Source of the DNA: Leptospira sp. 96542
GTDB lineage: Bacteria; Spirochaetota; Leptospiria; Leptospirales; Leptospiraceae
DNA length: 64,000 nt
Assembly (NCBI GenBank): GCA_029310945.1
Contig: JARJFC010000002.1
Coordinates: forward strand, 62,001-126,000
Direction of reading: 5' to 3'
The notes beneath the pieces are model-generated. The model searched no databases. It saw only the letters and a list, made by a program, of their open reading frames with translations, and was not told the DNA's origin. The number at the start of each line of letters is the position of its first letter. Position 1 is the first letter of the stretch. Position numbers and translations under genes: made by a program. This document shows positions 1 through 8,796 of the stretch, piece after piece.

Positions 1-2
1 TT

Positions 3-647
3 GATGTTTTTCGTATGGGGGCTGTGGATTTTTTTCTCAAACCCTTTCGGATGGAATCCCTCAGGTCGCGAATCAAAAAATTTGAAAACGCAGAAGTGGA
101 TGTTGCCACACTTTATAGTTTGGGTGAGATCACACAATTCACAAGTGATTATAAATACACCATAAAACCGCAGTTAAAAAAACTAAATAATTATGTTTCG
201 ATGATCATCCAACATGTTTTGACTTCGCCCATTGCTTGTTCTGAAGATGTGATTCCAATTAAAATTGTATTGTATGAGTTACTTGCCAATGCCATTGAAC
301 ATGGGGTGGCAGGTGTCAATTATAAAGAAAAACAAAAAATTATGGAATCCAATGAAGATTATTTTTTGCATGTGGATTCGATTTGTGGCCAATCTAAATC
401 TTGTGTACACTTCCAAGTGAATATGGATGATATGGGTGTTACCATTGTCATTCGTGATGATGGTGAGGGTTTTAAACCCAAAGAAATTCCAAACCCTGTA
501 GACAACCCATCGGCCAATTTGGTGAGCGGTCGTGGGATATTTTTAGCCAAAATGAATATTGATTCTATCGTTTATAATGACAAGGGAAATGAAGTTCGAT
601 TTTTTAAACCCTGGCATTTACTGACGAAAGCTGTGCAAGAAAACTAA
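3..647 (+). CDS. Receiver-domain/HATPase fusion regulator, 5' truncated by the window
   Basis: The reading frame is open from the window edge, so the N-terminus is missing. The first residues (DVFRMGAVDFFLKPF) are the end of a response-regulator receiver domain, with the conserved Lys-Pro. A GHKL/HATPase domain of the anti-sigma (RsbW) type follows: an N-box (ELLANAIEHG) near residue 90 after the first Met, a DDGEGF loop near 150 and a G-rich SGRGIFLAK loop near 175. Such fusions pass a phosphorelay signal to an ATP-binding switching module, usually in the cytoplasm. No HisKA dimerisation domain is visible, so it is unlikely to be a classical kinase. The input partner lies outside the window. 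Confidence 0.8.
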   Translation, partial: DVFRMGAVDFFLKPFRMESLRSRIKKFENAEVDVATLYSLGEITQFTSDYKYTIKPQLKKLNNYVSMIIQHVLTSPIACSEDVIPIKIVLYELLANAIEHGVAGVNYKEKQKIMESNEDYFLHVDSICGQSKSCVHFQVNMDDMGVTIVIRDDGEGFKPKEIPNPVDNPSANLVSGRGIFLAKMNIDSIVYNDKGNEVRFFKPWHLLTKAVQEN

Positions 648-769
648 AAAAATGACTCTCCGAGTCCTAAATCCGCAAATTAAATTTGAGTTACCATTAT
701 CCATACCTATGCGGTCAAAATGGCTTAAAAAAAGCAAAAAAATCTTCGTGAATCCATCCGATATTCATA

Positions 770-1399
770 ATGATGAAGAAACTAATTTGGAAATATAAAT
801 ACCTTGTTTTCCTATTCTTTCCATTGTTTCTTTTACTCTTTTCTTTTCGTGAGTCAGAATCTGGTTTTTCTTTTGATCTGGGTCGGTATTTTCCCAAACA
901 AAATTATAACAAAGAAGAGAGGATGGTCTATGCCCACCTTACGAGTGATAGTGAAAATAAACTAACCGCTCATGAAAAAAAAGAATTGGCTCGTGCCATT
1001 GTGCGCCACGCCCAAAGGTTACAATTGCCCGATGGAATGACTTTAGGTGGTTACAAACCCATTCCATCTTTATTTTTGTATGTATGGGCAAAAACAAGAA
1101 CGAAATTTTCACCAAACATTTCGAAGGGTTATGGGATTTTGGCTTTGCCCGAAATTTTAGTTCGAAATTTTGAACGGAAGGCTGGGGCAAAGATTAACAG
1201 AAGGTTTGATATTTCGAGTTATTCCATACAATACAAAATGATTATACTTTTGTATAAAGAACTTTTGGCTGCGGGAGAAACTCCAGAAGCCGCATATTTA
1301 AAGTTATATGGAAATGCAAGTTCTCCTTCTGAATGGAAGTTGCTTGAAAAAAATTATAAAGTATTACACGAACAAGTCACTTACGAAAGTAAGCCATAA
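770..1399 (+). CDS. Hypothetical single-pass membrane-anchored or exported protein
   Basis: A 209-residue protein that I do not recognise. Residues 1-28 are a basic start followed by a very hydrophobic Leu/Phe stretch, so it is either a signal anchor or an uncleaved signal peptide. The rest is hydrophilic, with a helical C-terminus (LLYKELLAAGETPEAAYLKLYG). Two Met codons (770 and 773) are possible starts, and no clear Shine-Dalgarno site precedes either. The 3' end overlaps the end of the convergent flippase-like gene by 23 bases. That overlap is unusual but both frames look real. Function unknown. Confidence 0.65.
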   Translation: MMKKLIWKYKYLVFLFFPLFLLLFSFRESESGFSFDLGRYFPKQNYNKEERMVYAHLTSDSENKLTAHEKKELARAIVRHAQRLQLPDGMTLGGYKPIPSLFLYVWAKTRTKFSPNISKGYGILALPEILVRNFERKAGAKINRRFDISSYSIQYKMIILLYKELLAAGETPEAAYLKLYGNASSPSEWKLLEKNYKVLHEQVTYESKP

Positions 1400-2654
1400 A
1401 ATACCCTGTCAATAGTAGCCAAGATACAATCTGTCCTAAAAATAGTGAAACTGCGGCTCCATTTGCTCCCCAACTGGGGATGATCCAAAAATCAAAAACA
1501 GCACCGAACACAAGGCGTAGTAAGGCAAGACCTGCAAGTAATCTGGGAAGACCCAAAGCAAAAAGCGCGGTTCCCAGTGGTGCAAACACAAGTTGTAACA
1601 AAAAGTTAGGATACAAGATTTTAAATACCGAAATGGAATTTGTGTACTTATAACCAAAGAGAAATGTGAGGATTGGTTCGGCCAAAAATATCCCAGGGAA
1701 AAGACCTAAGGCAATTAGCGACCCAAGTAAAACCGATTTTTTTAATACATTGGGAAATTCTTCTGTGTCAACCAACCTCGCAAGTTTTGGGTAGATGATA
1801 GAATTAAAAGTGGCAAGAATGATGACAAAACCACTAAACAATTGCAAGGCGGTTCCGTAATCGGCGACAATCTCTGGTGGATGGAATTGGTTTAAAAAGA
1901 AAATTTCCATTCGATCGGAAAGGATGGCAAAAATAGAAGCTGCAAATGCCCAAAGATTGAATAGGAGTAATTTTTTTTCGTTGGATTTGATTTCGGAAGA
2001 ATCGGCAGTGAACGAAAGTTCATCGGTTTTGAAAAAGAAAAAAAATAAAAACAAAACAAAAATGGGAGATATACAAAACACCGTGAGAATGTCCATATAA
2101 GTCAGAGGGTGGGAGGAAGTTTCTGAAATCAGAATCAGTAGAGTTAACCTTATAATATTGGGAAGTGGGTTCCATAGTGAAAGTGATTTGTATTTGCGAT
2201 AGGATACAAACAAACTTTCGAAATAGGAGATAAACGATATAATGATGCCCCCAAAGAGAAGTGTGAGGAGGACAAAAAAGTTTTCATTGCTAATTATATA
2301 AGAAATCAAACAAACGAAGGATAAAAATATAAACGAATAAAATTTAATGCGAAGGGATGCATTTAGTATGGCACCAGGGTTTTCTTTTTTTTCGGCTAAC
2401 GGAGATATGTATTTAATTAAAGCATTCGGAAGGCCAAATTCGGCGATTGCCAAAACAACGGGCAAAAATCCCAAAAAATACTGCAATTTTCCATTTTCCG
2501 CCTTACTTAAGAGATTCACCGAGTAAATCATAAAAACCAAATTTGTAATGGCGGATATGGCTTTTGAAGAACTAACAAAGAAGGAATTTTTTAGAACACC
2601 TTCTTTGCGGAGTTCGGTTTTTATCAGCTGGAAAATTTTTTTGAATTTTTGCAT
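1377..2654 (-). CDS. Polysaccharide flippase-like membrane protein (MATE/Wzx superfamily)
   Basis: A 425-residue integral membrane protein with about 12 predicted helices and few charges. The start (ISAITNLVFMIYSVNLLSKAENGKLQYFLG) resembles the first helix pair of polysaccharide biosynthesis proteins, where a Gly-x-x-Gln/Tyr segment follows helix 1. The family flips lipid-linked saccharides across the inner membrane. The PAP2 phosphatase gene ends only 8 bases upstream, so the two are probably co-transcribed, which fits a lipid-carrier or glycan job. The substrate cannot be read from the sequence. The N-terminus matches the family better than the C-terminus does. Confidence 0.72.
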   Translation of the reverse strand: MQKFKKIFQLIKTELRKEGVLKNSFFVSSSKAISAITNLVFMIYSVNLLSKAENGKLQYFLGFLPVVLAIAEFGLPNALIKYISPLAEKKENPGAILNASLRIKFYSFIFLSFVCLISYIISNENFFVLLTLLFGGIIISFISYFESLFVSYRKYKSLSLWNPLPNIIRLTLLILISETSSHPLTYMDILTVFCISPIFVLFLFFFFFKTDELSFTADSSEIKSNEKKLLLFNLWAFAASIFAILSDRMEIFFLNQFHPPEIVADYGTALQLFSGFVIILATFNSIIYPKLARLVDTEEFPNVLKKSVLLGSLIALGLFPGIFLAEPILTFLFGYKYTNSISVFKILYPNFLLQLVFAPLGTALFALGLPRLLAGLALLRLVFGAVFDFWIIPSWGANGAAVSLFLGQIVSWLLLTGYFMAYFRK

Positions 2655-2662
2655 TCGTCGGG

Positions 2663-3682
2663 TTATTTTAAAAATTTTCCTTGTTTTATGTTTTGCAGAA
2701 TCATTGGGAAAATAACCACAAGCGAAAAGCTAACAAGCATATAGCGAGCATAGCGCACAATCAAATTATCACCCCAAATGGTTTTTTTTACTATCATACC
2801 TGGCAGAACATACAAAAGAATGAGTATGGCACAGAGGATCAATGCTCGCATAATTATGGTTTGCCAAAACAATCCAAACTTAGGGTCTTTGGGAGAAAAG
2901 GTCGCGGTGGGCAAAGTCCAATCCAAAAACTCTGGTTTCGAAAACCGTGGGTAAAATAAAATCCCAATCCAGAAACCGCATAGGGATCCTGAAGCCATGA
3001 TGGCGGTGGACAAACTTTCAAAATGTTCGGTACTTAAGAAACTGGTATCGAGGACGATGGGAAAAAAAGTGATCACCACCCCAAGTAAACTGAGAGTTCG
3101 GTATTTATCTGTCAAAATGAAATAGTGTGGAAGGTTTTTGGTCTCGAGAAACCGAAAGAACCAAATACAAAGTAGTAAGTGTGTGATACCCAAGGCGAGC
3201 CCAAGGCTCACGTCTCCCAAGTAGTGAACACGCAAGTACATCCTTGAAATGGGCATAAACAAAATTACGGCGACGGCGAAAATGCGAAATCCTAAGTTTT
3301 TGATGCGATAGGTTAACAATCCCCAGACGACGAATCCTGAATAGACATGACCCGAGGGTAAGCCGAATGCTTTTTCATTGAAGGCTTCTGGGTAAGGAAA
3401 TGGTCTCGGGCTTTCCAAATAAAATTTTAAGAGGGAACCAATGACCCCTGATGTGAGGAGGACAAAGGCAAGTTCAAATGCAAGTTTGGGGCGAAAGTAA
3501 ATGTAAAGAAAAGAGATGAGTCCGAGGAAGAATGTGGATCCTCCCAAATGGTGGCAGAAAACCGAAAGGGTTTGCAGGATGGGGGCTAAACTTGCATCCA
3601 ATCCATGGACAAAGTCGAGGGGGACAGAAGAGAACCAAATTTGGGATTGTGCCAGTATCATTGTATTCATAGGAATTTCCAT
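2663..3682 (-). CDS. PAP2-family membrane phosphatase
   Basis: All three PAP2 signatures are present. The first is Lys86 followed by Arg93-Pro94 (K-x6-RP), the second PSGH at 109-112, and the third Ser146-Arg147-x5-His153-x3-Asp157. His112 and His153 should be the catalytic pair. The protein has several transmembrane helices and an additional hydrophobic C-terminal half (residues 190-339) beyond the core domain. Likely substrates are phosphatidic acid, a prenyl diphosphate carrier, or lipid A phosphate. It is the first gene of a two-gene unit with the flippase-like gene and is divergent from the PlsC gene. Confidence 0.85.
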   Translation of the reverse strand: MEIPMNTMILAQSQIWFSSVPLDFVHGLDASLAPILQTLSVFCHHLGGSTFFLGLISFLYIYFRPKLAFELAFVLLTSGVIGSLLKFYLESPRPFPYPEAFNEKAFGLPSGHVYSGFVVWGLLTYRIKNLGFRIFAVAVILFMPISRMYLRVHYLGDVSLGLALGITHLLLCIWFFRFLETKNLPHYFILTDKYRTLSLLGVVITFFPIVLDTSFLSTEHFESLSTAIMASGSLCGFWIGILFYPRFSKPEFLDWTLPTATFSPKDPKFGLFWQTIIMRALILCAILILLYVLPGMIVKKTIWGDNLIVRYARYMLVSFSLVVIFPMILQNIKQGKFLK

Positions 3683-3741
3683 CTAGGATGAAAATCCAAC
3701 TTGATTTCATAAAGTTTTATTTTCAAATATGTGGAGTTTCT

Positions 3742-4563
3742 ATGGACCAAAAACAATCACCCGAAGACATTTTAGACAGCCTCTTTGTTATCCCCCGTGA
3801 GGTTCCCAAAACCATCCTCCGCAATTTGCTCGAACTCATCTACGATGTGAAAGTGTCTGGGTCGGAGAATATCTTCGAATCGGGCGGTGGGCTTATCATC
3901 TCTAACCATACCGATTATTTGGACATCCCCGTCCAAGGAGCTTACGCCGAGCGTAAAATTGTGTATTTGGGCAAATACGAGCTCTATCACCCCCAGGAAG
4001 AGATTATGGCCATCATCAACCATAAAAACTCACCATTCAATTACCCACCTTTGAGCCTCACAAAACCCGTCATTGAGCTCCTCCTCAATTCCCTTGGCAC
4101 GATCGTCAAAAAGAATCTGATGCATTGGGGGAGTATGCCCATCATCCGAAATGCCGCTGGTGAAGGGGAGATGGACAAACGCGCTGCCATGGCCTACTAC
4201 GAACAATTGGAAACCTATATGGTGGATCTCATGAAATCAGGTGAGCTCCTCTCCATTTATCCCGAAGGATCTCGTTCGGAAACGGGGGAACTCTTACCCT
4301 TCAAAGCCATGGCGGCCAAACTTGCCATCCGCGCTGGGGTTCCCATCATTCCTTCTGGCATTGTTGGGGCAACCAATATGTCCAAACCCAAAGCCTTCTT
4401 TACGGGGGATGCCTTCAAAACCAAAATTCGTTACCAAATTGGAAAGCCCATCCTCCCATCGGAATTTCCCACAGGACCCGAAAAGAAAGCAGCCAAAGAA
4501 CTAACTGAAATTTTAGAAAACCGTGTGCGGGAACTTATGAAGGAAGCAGAGGGAAATATATAG
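3742..4563 (+). CDS. 1-acyl-sn-glycerol-3-phosphate acyltransferase-like (PlsC family)
   Basis: PlsC-fold acyltransferase of about 273 residues. Motif I is NHTDYLD (the H-x4-D catalytic pair at about His56/Asp61) and motif III is YPEGSRS near residue 178, followed by a Pro-rich IIPSGIVGA segment. I chose the ATG at 3742 because GGAG lies six bases before it. An upstream ATG at 3688 would add 18 residues but has its purines too close. It probably transfers an acyl chain to lysophosphatidate or a related lipid at the inner membrane. Its codons are richer in C than those of most neighbours. Confidence 0.8.
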   Translation: MDQKQSPEDILDSLFVIPREVPKTILRNLLELIYDVKVSGSENIFESGGGLIISNHTDYLDIPVQGAYAERKIVYLGKYELYHPQEEIMAIINHKNSPFNYPPLSLTKPVIELLLNSLGTIVKKNLMHWGSMPIIRNAAGEGEMDKRAAMAYYEQLETYMVDLMKSGELLSIYPEGSRSETGELLPFKAMAAKLAIRAGVPIIPSGIVGATNMSKPKAFFTGDAFKTKIRYQIGKPILPSEFPTGPEKKAAKELTEILENRVRELMKEAEGNI

Positions 4564-4600
4564 AGTTAGGGGGGGATGATATAAATCGCGCAATACAACT

Positions 4601-5077
4601 ATGGCATTAGTACAAGATATTTCAGATTGGGATAAAAGTTTATTTGATTACTCAATTTCAATGATTTCATTAGAAAATATCTTTTTATTTGAAAAGCATT
4701 CAAATAAAATTAGTATAAATAAAGATAAAAGTAAAATATACAAAACTTGGTCTACTGATAGAAGAAAGTCAGATTTATTTTGGCTTTCGTTCAGTCTTGG
4801 AGTTGAATGCTTATTCAAAGCAGTATTAATTAAGCATAAATCCATTCAATTAGAAAAGAAAAACATTGATAATCGAATGAGTCACTTAAAAATAGAAGCA
4901 AACAAGTCAATCTATCAGGCATTATATTCTATCATTCCCACCTCAAGGAAAAATGAATTTTTATCCGAGACTCTAATTAACAATAAAATTGATTATTTAT
5001 ATCAGATTAAAACTCCAACACTTGATCAAATCAGAACAAAGTATCTTAGTATATTGAAAACGCTTATCTTCCAATGA
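4601..5077 (+). CDS. Hypothetical protein, possibly HEPN-like helical
   Basis: A 158-residue protein in a visibly AT-richer stretch than the acyltransferase before it. No ribosome site is evident, and an in-frame stop lies just upstream, so the ATG at 4601 is the only reasonable start. Residues 58-75 (LFWLSFSLGVECLFKAVL) resemble the E-x-x-x-Lys-Ala core helix seen in some HEPN-fold proteins, and an Arg-Met-Ser-His follows near residue 90. HEPN proteins act in defence and toxin systems, but this similarity is weak and read by eye. The context of small accessory genes is compatible with such a role. Otherwise function unknown. Confidence 0.5.
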   Translation: MALVQDISDWDKSLFDYSISMISLENIFLFEKHSNKISINKDKSKIYKTWSTDRRKSDLFWLSFSLGVECLFKAVLIKHKSIQLEKKNIDNRMSHLKIEANKSIYQALYSIIPTSRKNEFLSETLINNKIDYLYQIKTPTLDQIRTKYLSILKTLIFQ

Positions 5078-5109
5078 TTCAAATTTTAATTGAAAAATTA
5101 TAGGCTTTA

Positions 5110-5175
5110 ATGGATGACATGATTTCGGTTAGAATGTGTTATGTGAAAAATTTAAAGCGTAAAGGAAAAAAATAA
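5110..5175 (+). CDS. Candidate 21-residue leader ORF
   Basis: Very short open frame, basic at its C-terminus (KNLKRKGKK). Its stop overlaps the ATG of the next short frame as TAATG, suggesting translational coupling toward the DUF4160 gene. It could equally be chance in AT-rich DNA. Confidence 0.2.
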   Translation: MDDMISVRMCYVKNLKRKGKK

Positions 5176-5291
5176 TGGATTACCAATATAAACCGATCAC
5201 TACCTTCTATGTCTTTTCTTCCGAACCCCCAAGCTTAAAGGACACTATTATTGAATTAATTTTAACATCTTTATATGCCAAAAGTGTTTGA
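5175..5291 (+). CDS. Candidate 38-residue ORF overlapping the DUF4160 start
   Basis: It starts with ATG preceded by AAAGG (about ten bases upstream) and overlaps the following gene by 17 bases in another frame. The product (MDYQYKPITTFYVFSSEPPS at its start) has no feature I recognise. Because the DUF4160 gene lacks its own ribosome site, this frame may couple its translation. Confidence 0.3.
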   Translation: MDYQYKPITTFYVFSSEPPSLKDTIIELILTSLYAKSV

Positions 5292-5520
5292 ATCAAATGG
5301 ATACAAATTCTTTTTCTTTTCTAATGAAGGAAACCCAAGAGAACCTATCCACATTCATGTGAGAAAGGGAGAAAAGCTGGCCAAATTCTGGATTTCTCCA
5401 TTAGTTTTAATTCAAGAAAATTATGGTTTTAATTCTAAGGAATTAAATTGGATTGAAAATGAAATTGAAGGTAATACAATGTTAATTCAGGATAAATGGA
5501 ATGATTTCTTCGGCATCTGA
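5275..5520 (+). CDS. DUF4160 domain protein
   Basis: An 81-residue protein matching DUF4160 as I know it: a Gly-Tyr-Lys-Phe-Phe-Phe strand, then the diagnostic PREPIHIHVRKGE segment (residues 22-34), then a Lys-Phe-Trp strand. DUF4160 proteins are normally encoded beside DUF2442 proteins, as here, and the pair is often listed among putative toxin-antitoxin-like modules. The biochemical activity is not established. No Shine-Dalgarno site precedes the ATG, so translation may be coupled to the small upstream ORF. The downstream gene overlaps its last 20 bases. Confidence 0.75.
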   Translation: MPKVFESNGYKFFFFSNEGNPREPIHIHVRKGEKLAKFWISPLVLIQENYGFNSKELNWIENEIEGNTMLIQDKWNDFFGI

Positions 5521-5782
5521 AGCAAAAGCAAAAAAAATCTGGTTTGATGAGGATAATCTCTGGATTTCTTTATTTGATGGAAGATCACTTTCTGTGCCAC
5601 TAGCCTATTTTCCCCGACTCCGGAAGGCATCTGCAATTCAATTGCAAAAATTCGAAGTAAGTGGTGGTGGTATCGGTATCCATTGGGAAGAACTAGATGA
5701 AGATATAAGTGTACCAGCTCTCTTACTTGGAGATAGTAACTTCGACCAACGTAACCAAAAAAAATATACGCCTGGCATATAA
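5501..5782 (+). CDS. DUF2442 domain protein
   Basis: A 93-residue protein with the DUF2442 pattern: an N-terminal DEDNLWISLFDGRSLSVPL strand pair, a PRL motif followed by an Ala-rich helix, and a GIHWEELDEDISVPALLLG end. It overlaps the DUF4160 gene by 20 bases, so the two are translationally linked. DUF2442 is often treated as a DNA-binding, antitoxin-like partner, but this is not proven. The gene ends only 6 bases from the stop of the convergent TetR gene, with no obvious terminator between them. Confidence 0.75.
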   Translation: MISSASEAKAKKIWFDEDNLWISLFDGRSLSVPLAYFPRLRKASAIQLQKFEVSGGGIGIHWEELDEDISVPALLLGDSNFDQRNQKKYTPGI

Positions 5783-5788
5783 TTCTTT

Positions 5789-6439
5789 TTACCCCTTAGT
5801 TTTTTTTCGTTTCTTTGACTTCTCATTGGAAAGTTCTTCCAGGTCATTGAATCGTAGCCTGTAGTGAGTTAAAAATTCTTGGACGATTGCTTTTTTATCC
5901 TCTTTTGAAATTTCACTCGTAAAACGTAATAAAGCACCTGTTGTATGCGAGATGTACAATGCAAAGGGTTTTAAGTCTTTTGTTGTTAATCCAGAAAGAA
6001 ATTTTAAAGCAGTGCGTACAATGAGTTCGGCATTTTTGTAACTGTCTCGGTTGTCCTCTTGGATGAGTTCAGGAATGGCACGAGCACCCGACCAAAGATT
6101 GTTTAGTGCCGTATCAGTTTCATACAACTCAATGAATTTTAAAATGGCAACTTCACCTGTTTTTTTTAAATCATTCAAAGACTGGACAGAAGAAAGTAAC
6201 TCTTTCGTTTGTTCATGGATGGTATGATAATAAGTTTGCATTATGGTTAACAGAAGGGAGTTTTTGTTAGGGAAGTATTGGTATAAAGAGCCAATTTGAA
6301 TTCCTGCCGTATCCGCAATTTCACGCATACTCACTGCGTCAATTCCTCGATCTCCTATCAACTGTTTTGCTGTCTTTAGGATCAATTCCACTCTTTCCTT
6401 ACTTCTTGTTTGTACGGGAGGTTTAAATGCCGAGTTCAT
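5789..6439 (-). CDS. TetR/AcrR family transcriptional regulator
   Basis: A 216-residue regulator. The N-terminal helix-turn-helix is classic for TetR: ILKTAKQLIGDRGIDAVSMR, then EIADTAGIQIGSLYQYFPNK at about residues 38-57. The C-terminal ligand domain is all-helical and divergent. I prefer the ATG at 6439; a TTG four codons earlier would also work. It is divergently transcribed from the flavin monooxygenase gene with about 120 bases between them, so it most likely represses that gene and itself. The effector is probably the monooxygenase substrate or product (inference). Confidence 0.88.
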   Translation of the reverse strand: MNSAFKPPVQTRSKERVELILKTAKQLIGDRGIDAVSMREIADTAGIQIGSLYQYFPNKNSLLLTIMQTYYHTIHEQTKELLSSVQSLNDLKKTGEVAILKFIELYETDTALNNLWSGARAIPELIQEDNRDSYKNAELIVRTALKFLSGLTTKDLKPFALYISHTTGALLRFTSEISKEDKKAIVQEFLTHYRLRFNDLEELSNEKSKKRKKTKG

Positions 6440-6496
6440 TGGTAAGTACAAAAATCCGATTTTAAGCTATAATGACCAGTTTTTTCTAAAATCACA

Positions 6497-6551
6497 TTGA
6501 CAAAAAAAAGGATATGGTCATAAAAAGGATAAATATGAGCAATGATCATAT
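6497..6551 (+). promoter_or_regulatory. Candidate promoter and operator of the monooxygenase operon
   Basis: TTGACA at 6497-6502 is a perfect -35 box; CATAAA at 6519-6524 is a moderate -10. An imperfect inverted repeat (ATATGGTCAT at 6512-6521 and ATGATCATAT at 6542-6551, one mismatch) overlaps and follows the -10, a plausible site for the divergent TetR regulator. Confidence 0.4.
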
Positions 6552-6557
6552 TTTGGG

Positions 6558-7943
6558 ATGGGTAGGATGAACAAGATGAGCGGAGAAAATTTGGATATGA
6601 AAGAGTTTGATGGAACGTACTGCATCGTGGGAGCAGGGCCTGCTGGGTTGGCAATGGCAAGGTCTCTGAAAACAAAAGGGATTCCTTTTCATGTAATCGA
6701 AAGATACAAAGACGTAGGTGGGATTTGGGATATCAACAATCCTGGATCCCCCATGTATGAATCGGCACATTTTATTTCATCGAAATACCTTTCGAGTTAC
6801 GCAGATTATCCAATGCCCGAAAATTATCCTGATTATCCTTCCAATAAGCAAATATTAGCATATCACAGGAGTTTTGCGAAAGATTTTGGACTTTATGAAC
6901 ATATTCAATTTGAAACTGCTGTTAAATCCATTGAAAATTTGGATAAAAAATGGCTTGTCACTTTGTCGAATGGGGAGAGGAGACTTTATGACGGAATCAT
7001 TTGTGCTTCAGGGATAACATGGTCTCCGAATCAGCCAAAAATTCCTGGTGAAGAAACATTTAGTGGTGAAATCATTCATAGTGTTTCTTACAAAAACAGT
7101 TCCCGTTTTAAAGGAAAAAGAGTGCTCGTTGTTGGTGCCGGAAATTCGGGATGTGACATTGCATGTGATGCCGCTTTTGCCGCAGAACAAGCGTATATCA
7201 GTGTTCGAAGAGGATATCATTTCATTCCAAAACATATCATTGGAAAACCTGCTGATGTTTTTGGCGATGGGGCTCATTGGATTCCAAACTGGTTCTCACA
7301 ATTTGTGCTCGGGTCATTGCTTCGTTTGTTAGTGGGAGATTTGCAGAAATTGGGGTTACCCAAACCCGATCATAAATTATTCGAAACACATCCAATCATA
7401 AATGATCAATTAATTCACTATTTAAGGCATGGCGACGTAATAGCGAAGTGTGATATACAAAAGTTAAATGGTGATTATGTGGAATTTAAGGATGGTAGTA
7501 AGGAAAAAATTGACATGATCGTTCTTGCCACAGGTTACCATTGGGCCATTCCTTATATGGACACAAAGTATTTTGAATGGAAGAACGGAAGGCCAGAACT
7601 CTATTTGACTCTTTTTAATCGAAAGTATGAAAACTTATTTGCATTAGGTTATATGGAAACTGATGGAGGCGCCTATAAGATGTTTGACGAAATGGCGAAT
7701 ATGATAGCATCTTTTATCGAGGCTAAAAATAAAAAGGATTCTTCTTATAAAAAATTTAACCAATTGATTCAGAACGATTTTCCGAAACTAAATGGCGGAA
7801 TCAAATATTTAAATACAGGTAGGCATTCAGTGTATGTCAACCAGGTTGCCTATAAAAAATACCGAACAAAGATTCAAAAAAGAATGGGCTGGCAAGATCC
7901 TAAATTTGCCCAAATTTTAACAAAAAAGAAAGGAGGGGTTTGA
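6558..7943 (+). CDS. Flavin-containing (Baeyer-Villiger-type) monooxygenase
   Basis: A 461-residue flavoprotein with two Rossmann motifs, GAGPAG at 25-30 for FAD and VVGAGNSG at 191-198 for NADPH. Between them is the FMO-type fingerprint FSGEIIHSVSY at 168-178. An ATGYHW motif follows in the C-terminal half. The length suits class B monooxygenases, which oxygenate ketones, amines or sulfides using NADPH and O2. Several Met codons (6558, 6567, 6576, 6597) could start the protein. The SDR gene begins one base after its stop, resembling the mycobacterial mymA-type pairing of an FMO with an SDR. Confidence 0.87.
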   Translation: MGRMNKMSGENLDMKEFDGTYCIVGAGPAGLAMARSLKTKGIPFHVIERYKDVGGIWDINNPGSPMYESAHFISSKYLSSYADYPMPENYPDYPSNKQILAYHRSFAKDFGLYEHIQFETAVKSIENLDKKWLVTLSNGERRLYDGIICASGITWSPNQPKIPGEETFSGEIIHSVSYKNSSRFKGKRVLVVGAGNSGCDIACDAAFAAEQAYISVRRGYHFIPKHIIGKPADVFGDGAHWIPNWFSQFVLGSLLRLLVGDLQKLGLPKPDHKLFETHPIINDQLIHYLRHGDVIAKCDIQKLNGDYVEFKDGSKEKIDMIVLATGYHWAIPYMDTKYFEWKNGRPELYLTLFNRKYENLFALGYMETDGGAYKMFDEMANMIASFIEAKNKKDSSYKKFNQLIQNDFPKLNGGIKYLNTGRHSVYVNQVAYKKYRTKIQKRMGWQDPKFAQILTKKKGGV

Positions 7944-7944
7944 T

Positions 7945-8796
7945 ATGAATCCATCCTTTCTGAATAAGGTTGCCATTCTTACAGGAGCTGGTGGGGGCAT
8001 TGGAGAAGCCATCGCTCTCCGACTAGACGCACTTGGTTATAAACTCTTACTTTGTGATATCCAAAAACAAAAGTTAGAGATTTTATCCGCTAAGTTAAAA
8101 ACGAAACCAGATTTTTATATTTTTGATTTAACTGATCCTGAACAAGTTGAAGTTAATGCAAAAAAGATTTTAAATGATCATCCGAAAATTGATGTTTTGG
8201 TTAACAATGCTGGGTATGCCAAAGAGGGTGCTTTTCTTAGTCTGGATATTTCAGAGATCTATCGCCATTTTGAAATCAATTTATTAAGCGGGTTACGTCT
8301 CATGCATACCATTGCACCCAGGATGGTAGAACAAAGAGAGGGAGCCATTGTTTGTATTGTATCGATGGGAGCCATCACGGCTCTTGCCGATTCAGCCTTA
8401 TATTCAAGTGCAAAGTTTGGACTTCGAGGTTTTCTCACTGCTTTTCATGAAGAACTAAAAAAAACAGGCGTTAAAGTATCGGGTGTTTACCCTGCTGCCG
8501 TGGATACTCCGATGTTATTGCACGAAGCGATGCATGGAGGGTCTGTTTTAAATTGGCTGAGTGATGTACAATCACCTGACGCAGTGGCAAAGGCAGTTTT
8601 AAAGGGAATCCAAAAAGGAACTATGGAAATTTACGTTCCTTATGGGGAAGGGCTTTTGGCTCGGGTAACTGCTGTTTTTCCATGGTTTGTTGGATTCCTT
8701 TCGCCGATACTACTTTGGTTAGGTGAGAGAGGTCGAAGGAAATGGCTTAAGGCAAAAGGGATTGATCCAATCAGTTTTTCTCCGATTGCCAAATGA
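7945..8796 (+). CDS. Short-chain dehydrogenase/reductase
   Basis: A 283-residue SDR. The cofactor motif TGAGGGIG is at 13-20, NNAG at 87-90, the catalytic Ser at about 140 and YSSAK (Tyr153, Lys157) in the expected order. The C-terminal tail (VTAVFPWFVGFLSPILLWLG) is hydrophobic, suggesting membrane association. The start is well supported: AAAGGAGG lies at the end of the monooxygenase gene about nine bases before the ATG. It likely oxidises or reduces an alcohol/ketone linked to the monooxygenase reaction. It is the second gene of the TetR-controlled unit. Confidence 0.9.
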   Translation: MNPSFLNKVAILTGAGGGIGEAIALRLDALGYKLLLCDIQKQKLEILSAKLKTKPDFYIFDLTDPEQVEVNAKKILNDHPKIDVLVNNAGYAKEGAFLSLDISEIYRHFEINLLSGLRLMHTIAPRMVEQREGAIVCIVSMGAITALADSALYSSAKFGLRGFLTAFHEELKKTGVKVSGVYPAAVDTPMLLHEAMHGGSVLNWLSDVQSPDAVAKAVLKGIQKGTMEIYVPYGEGLLARVTAVFPWFVGFLSPILLWLGERGRRKWLKAKGIDPISFSPIAK

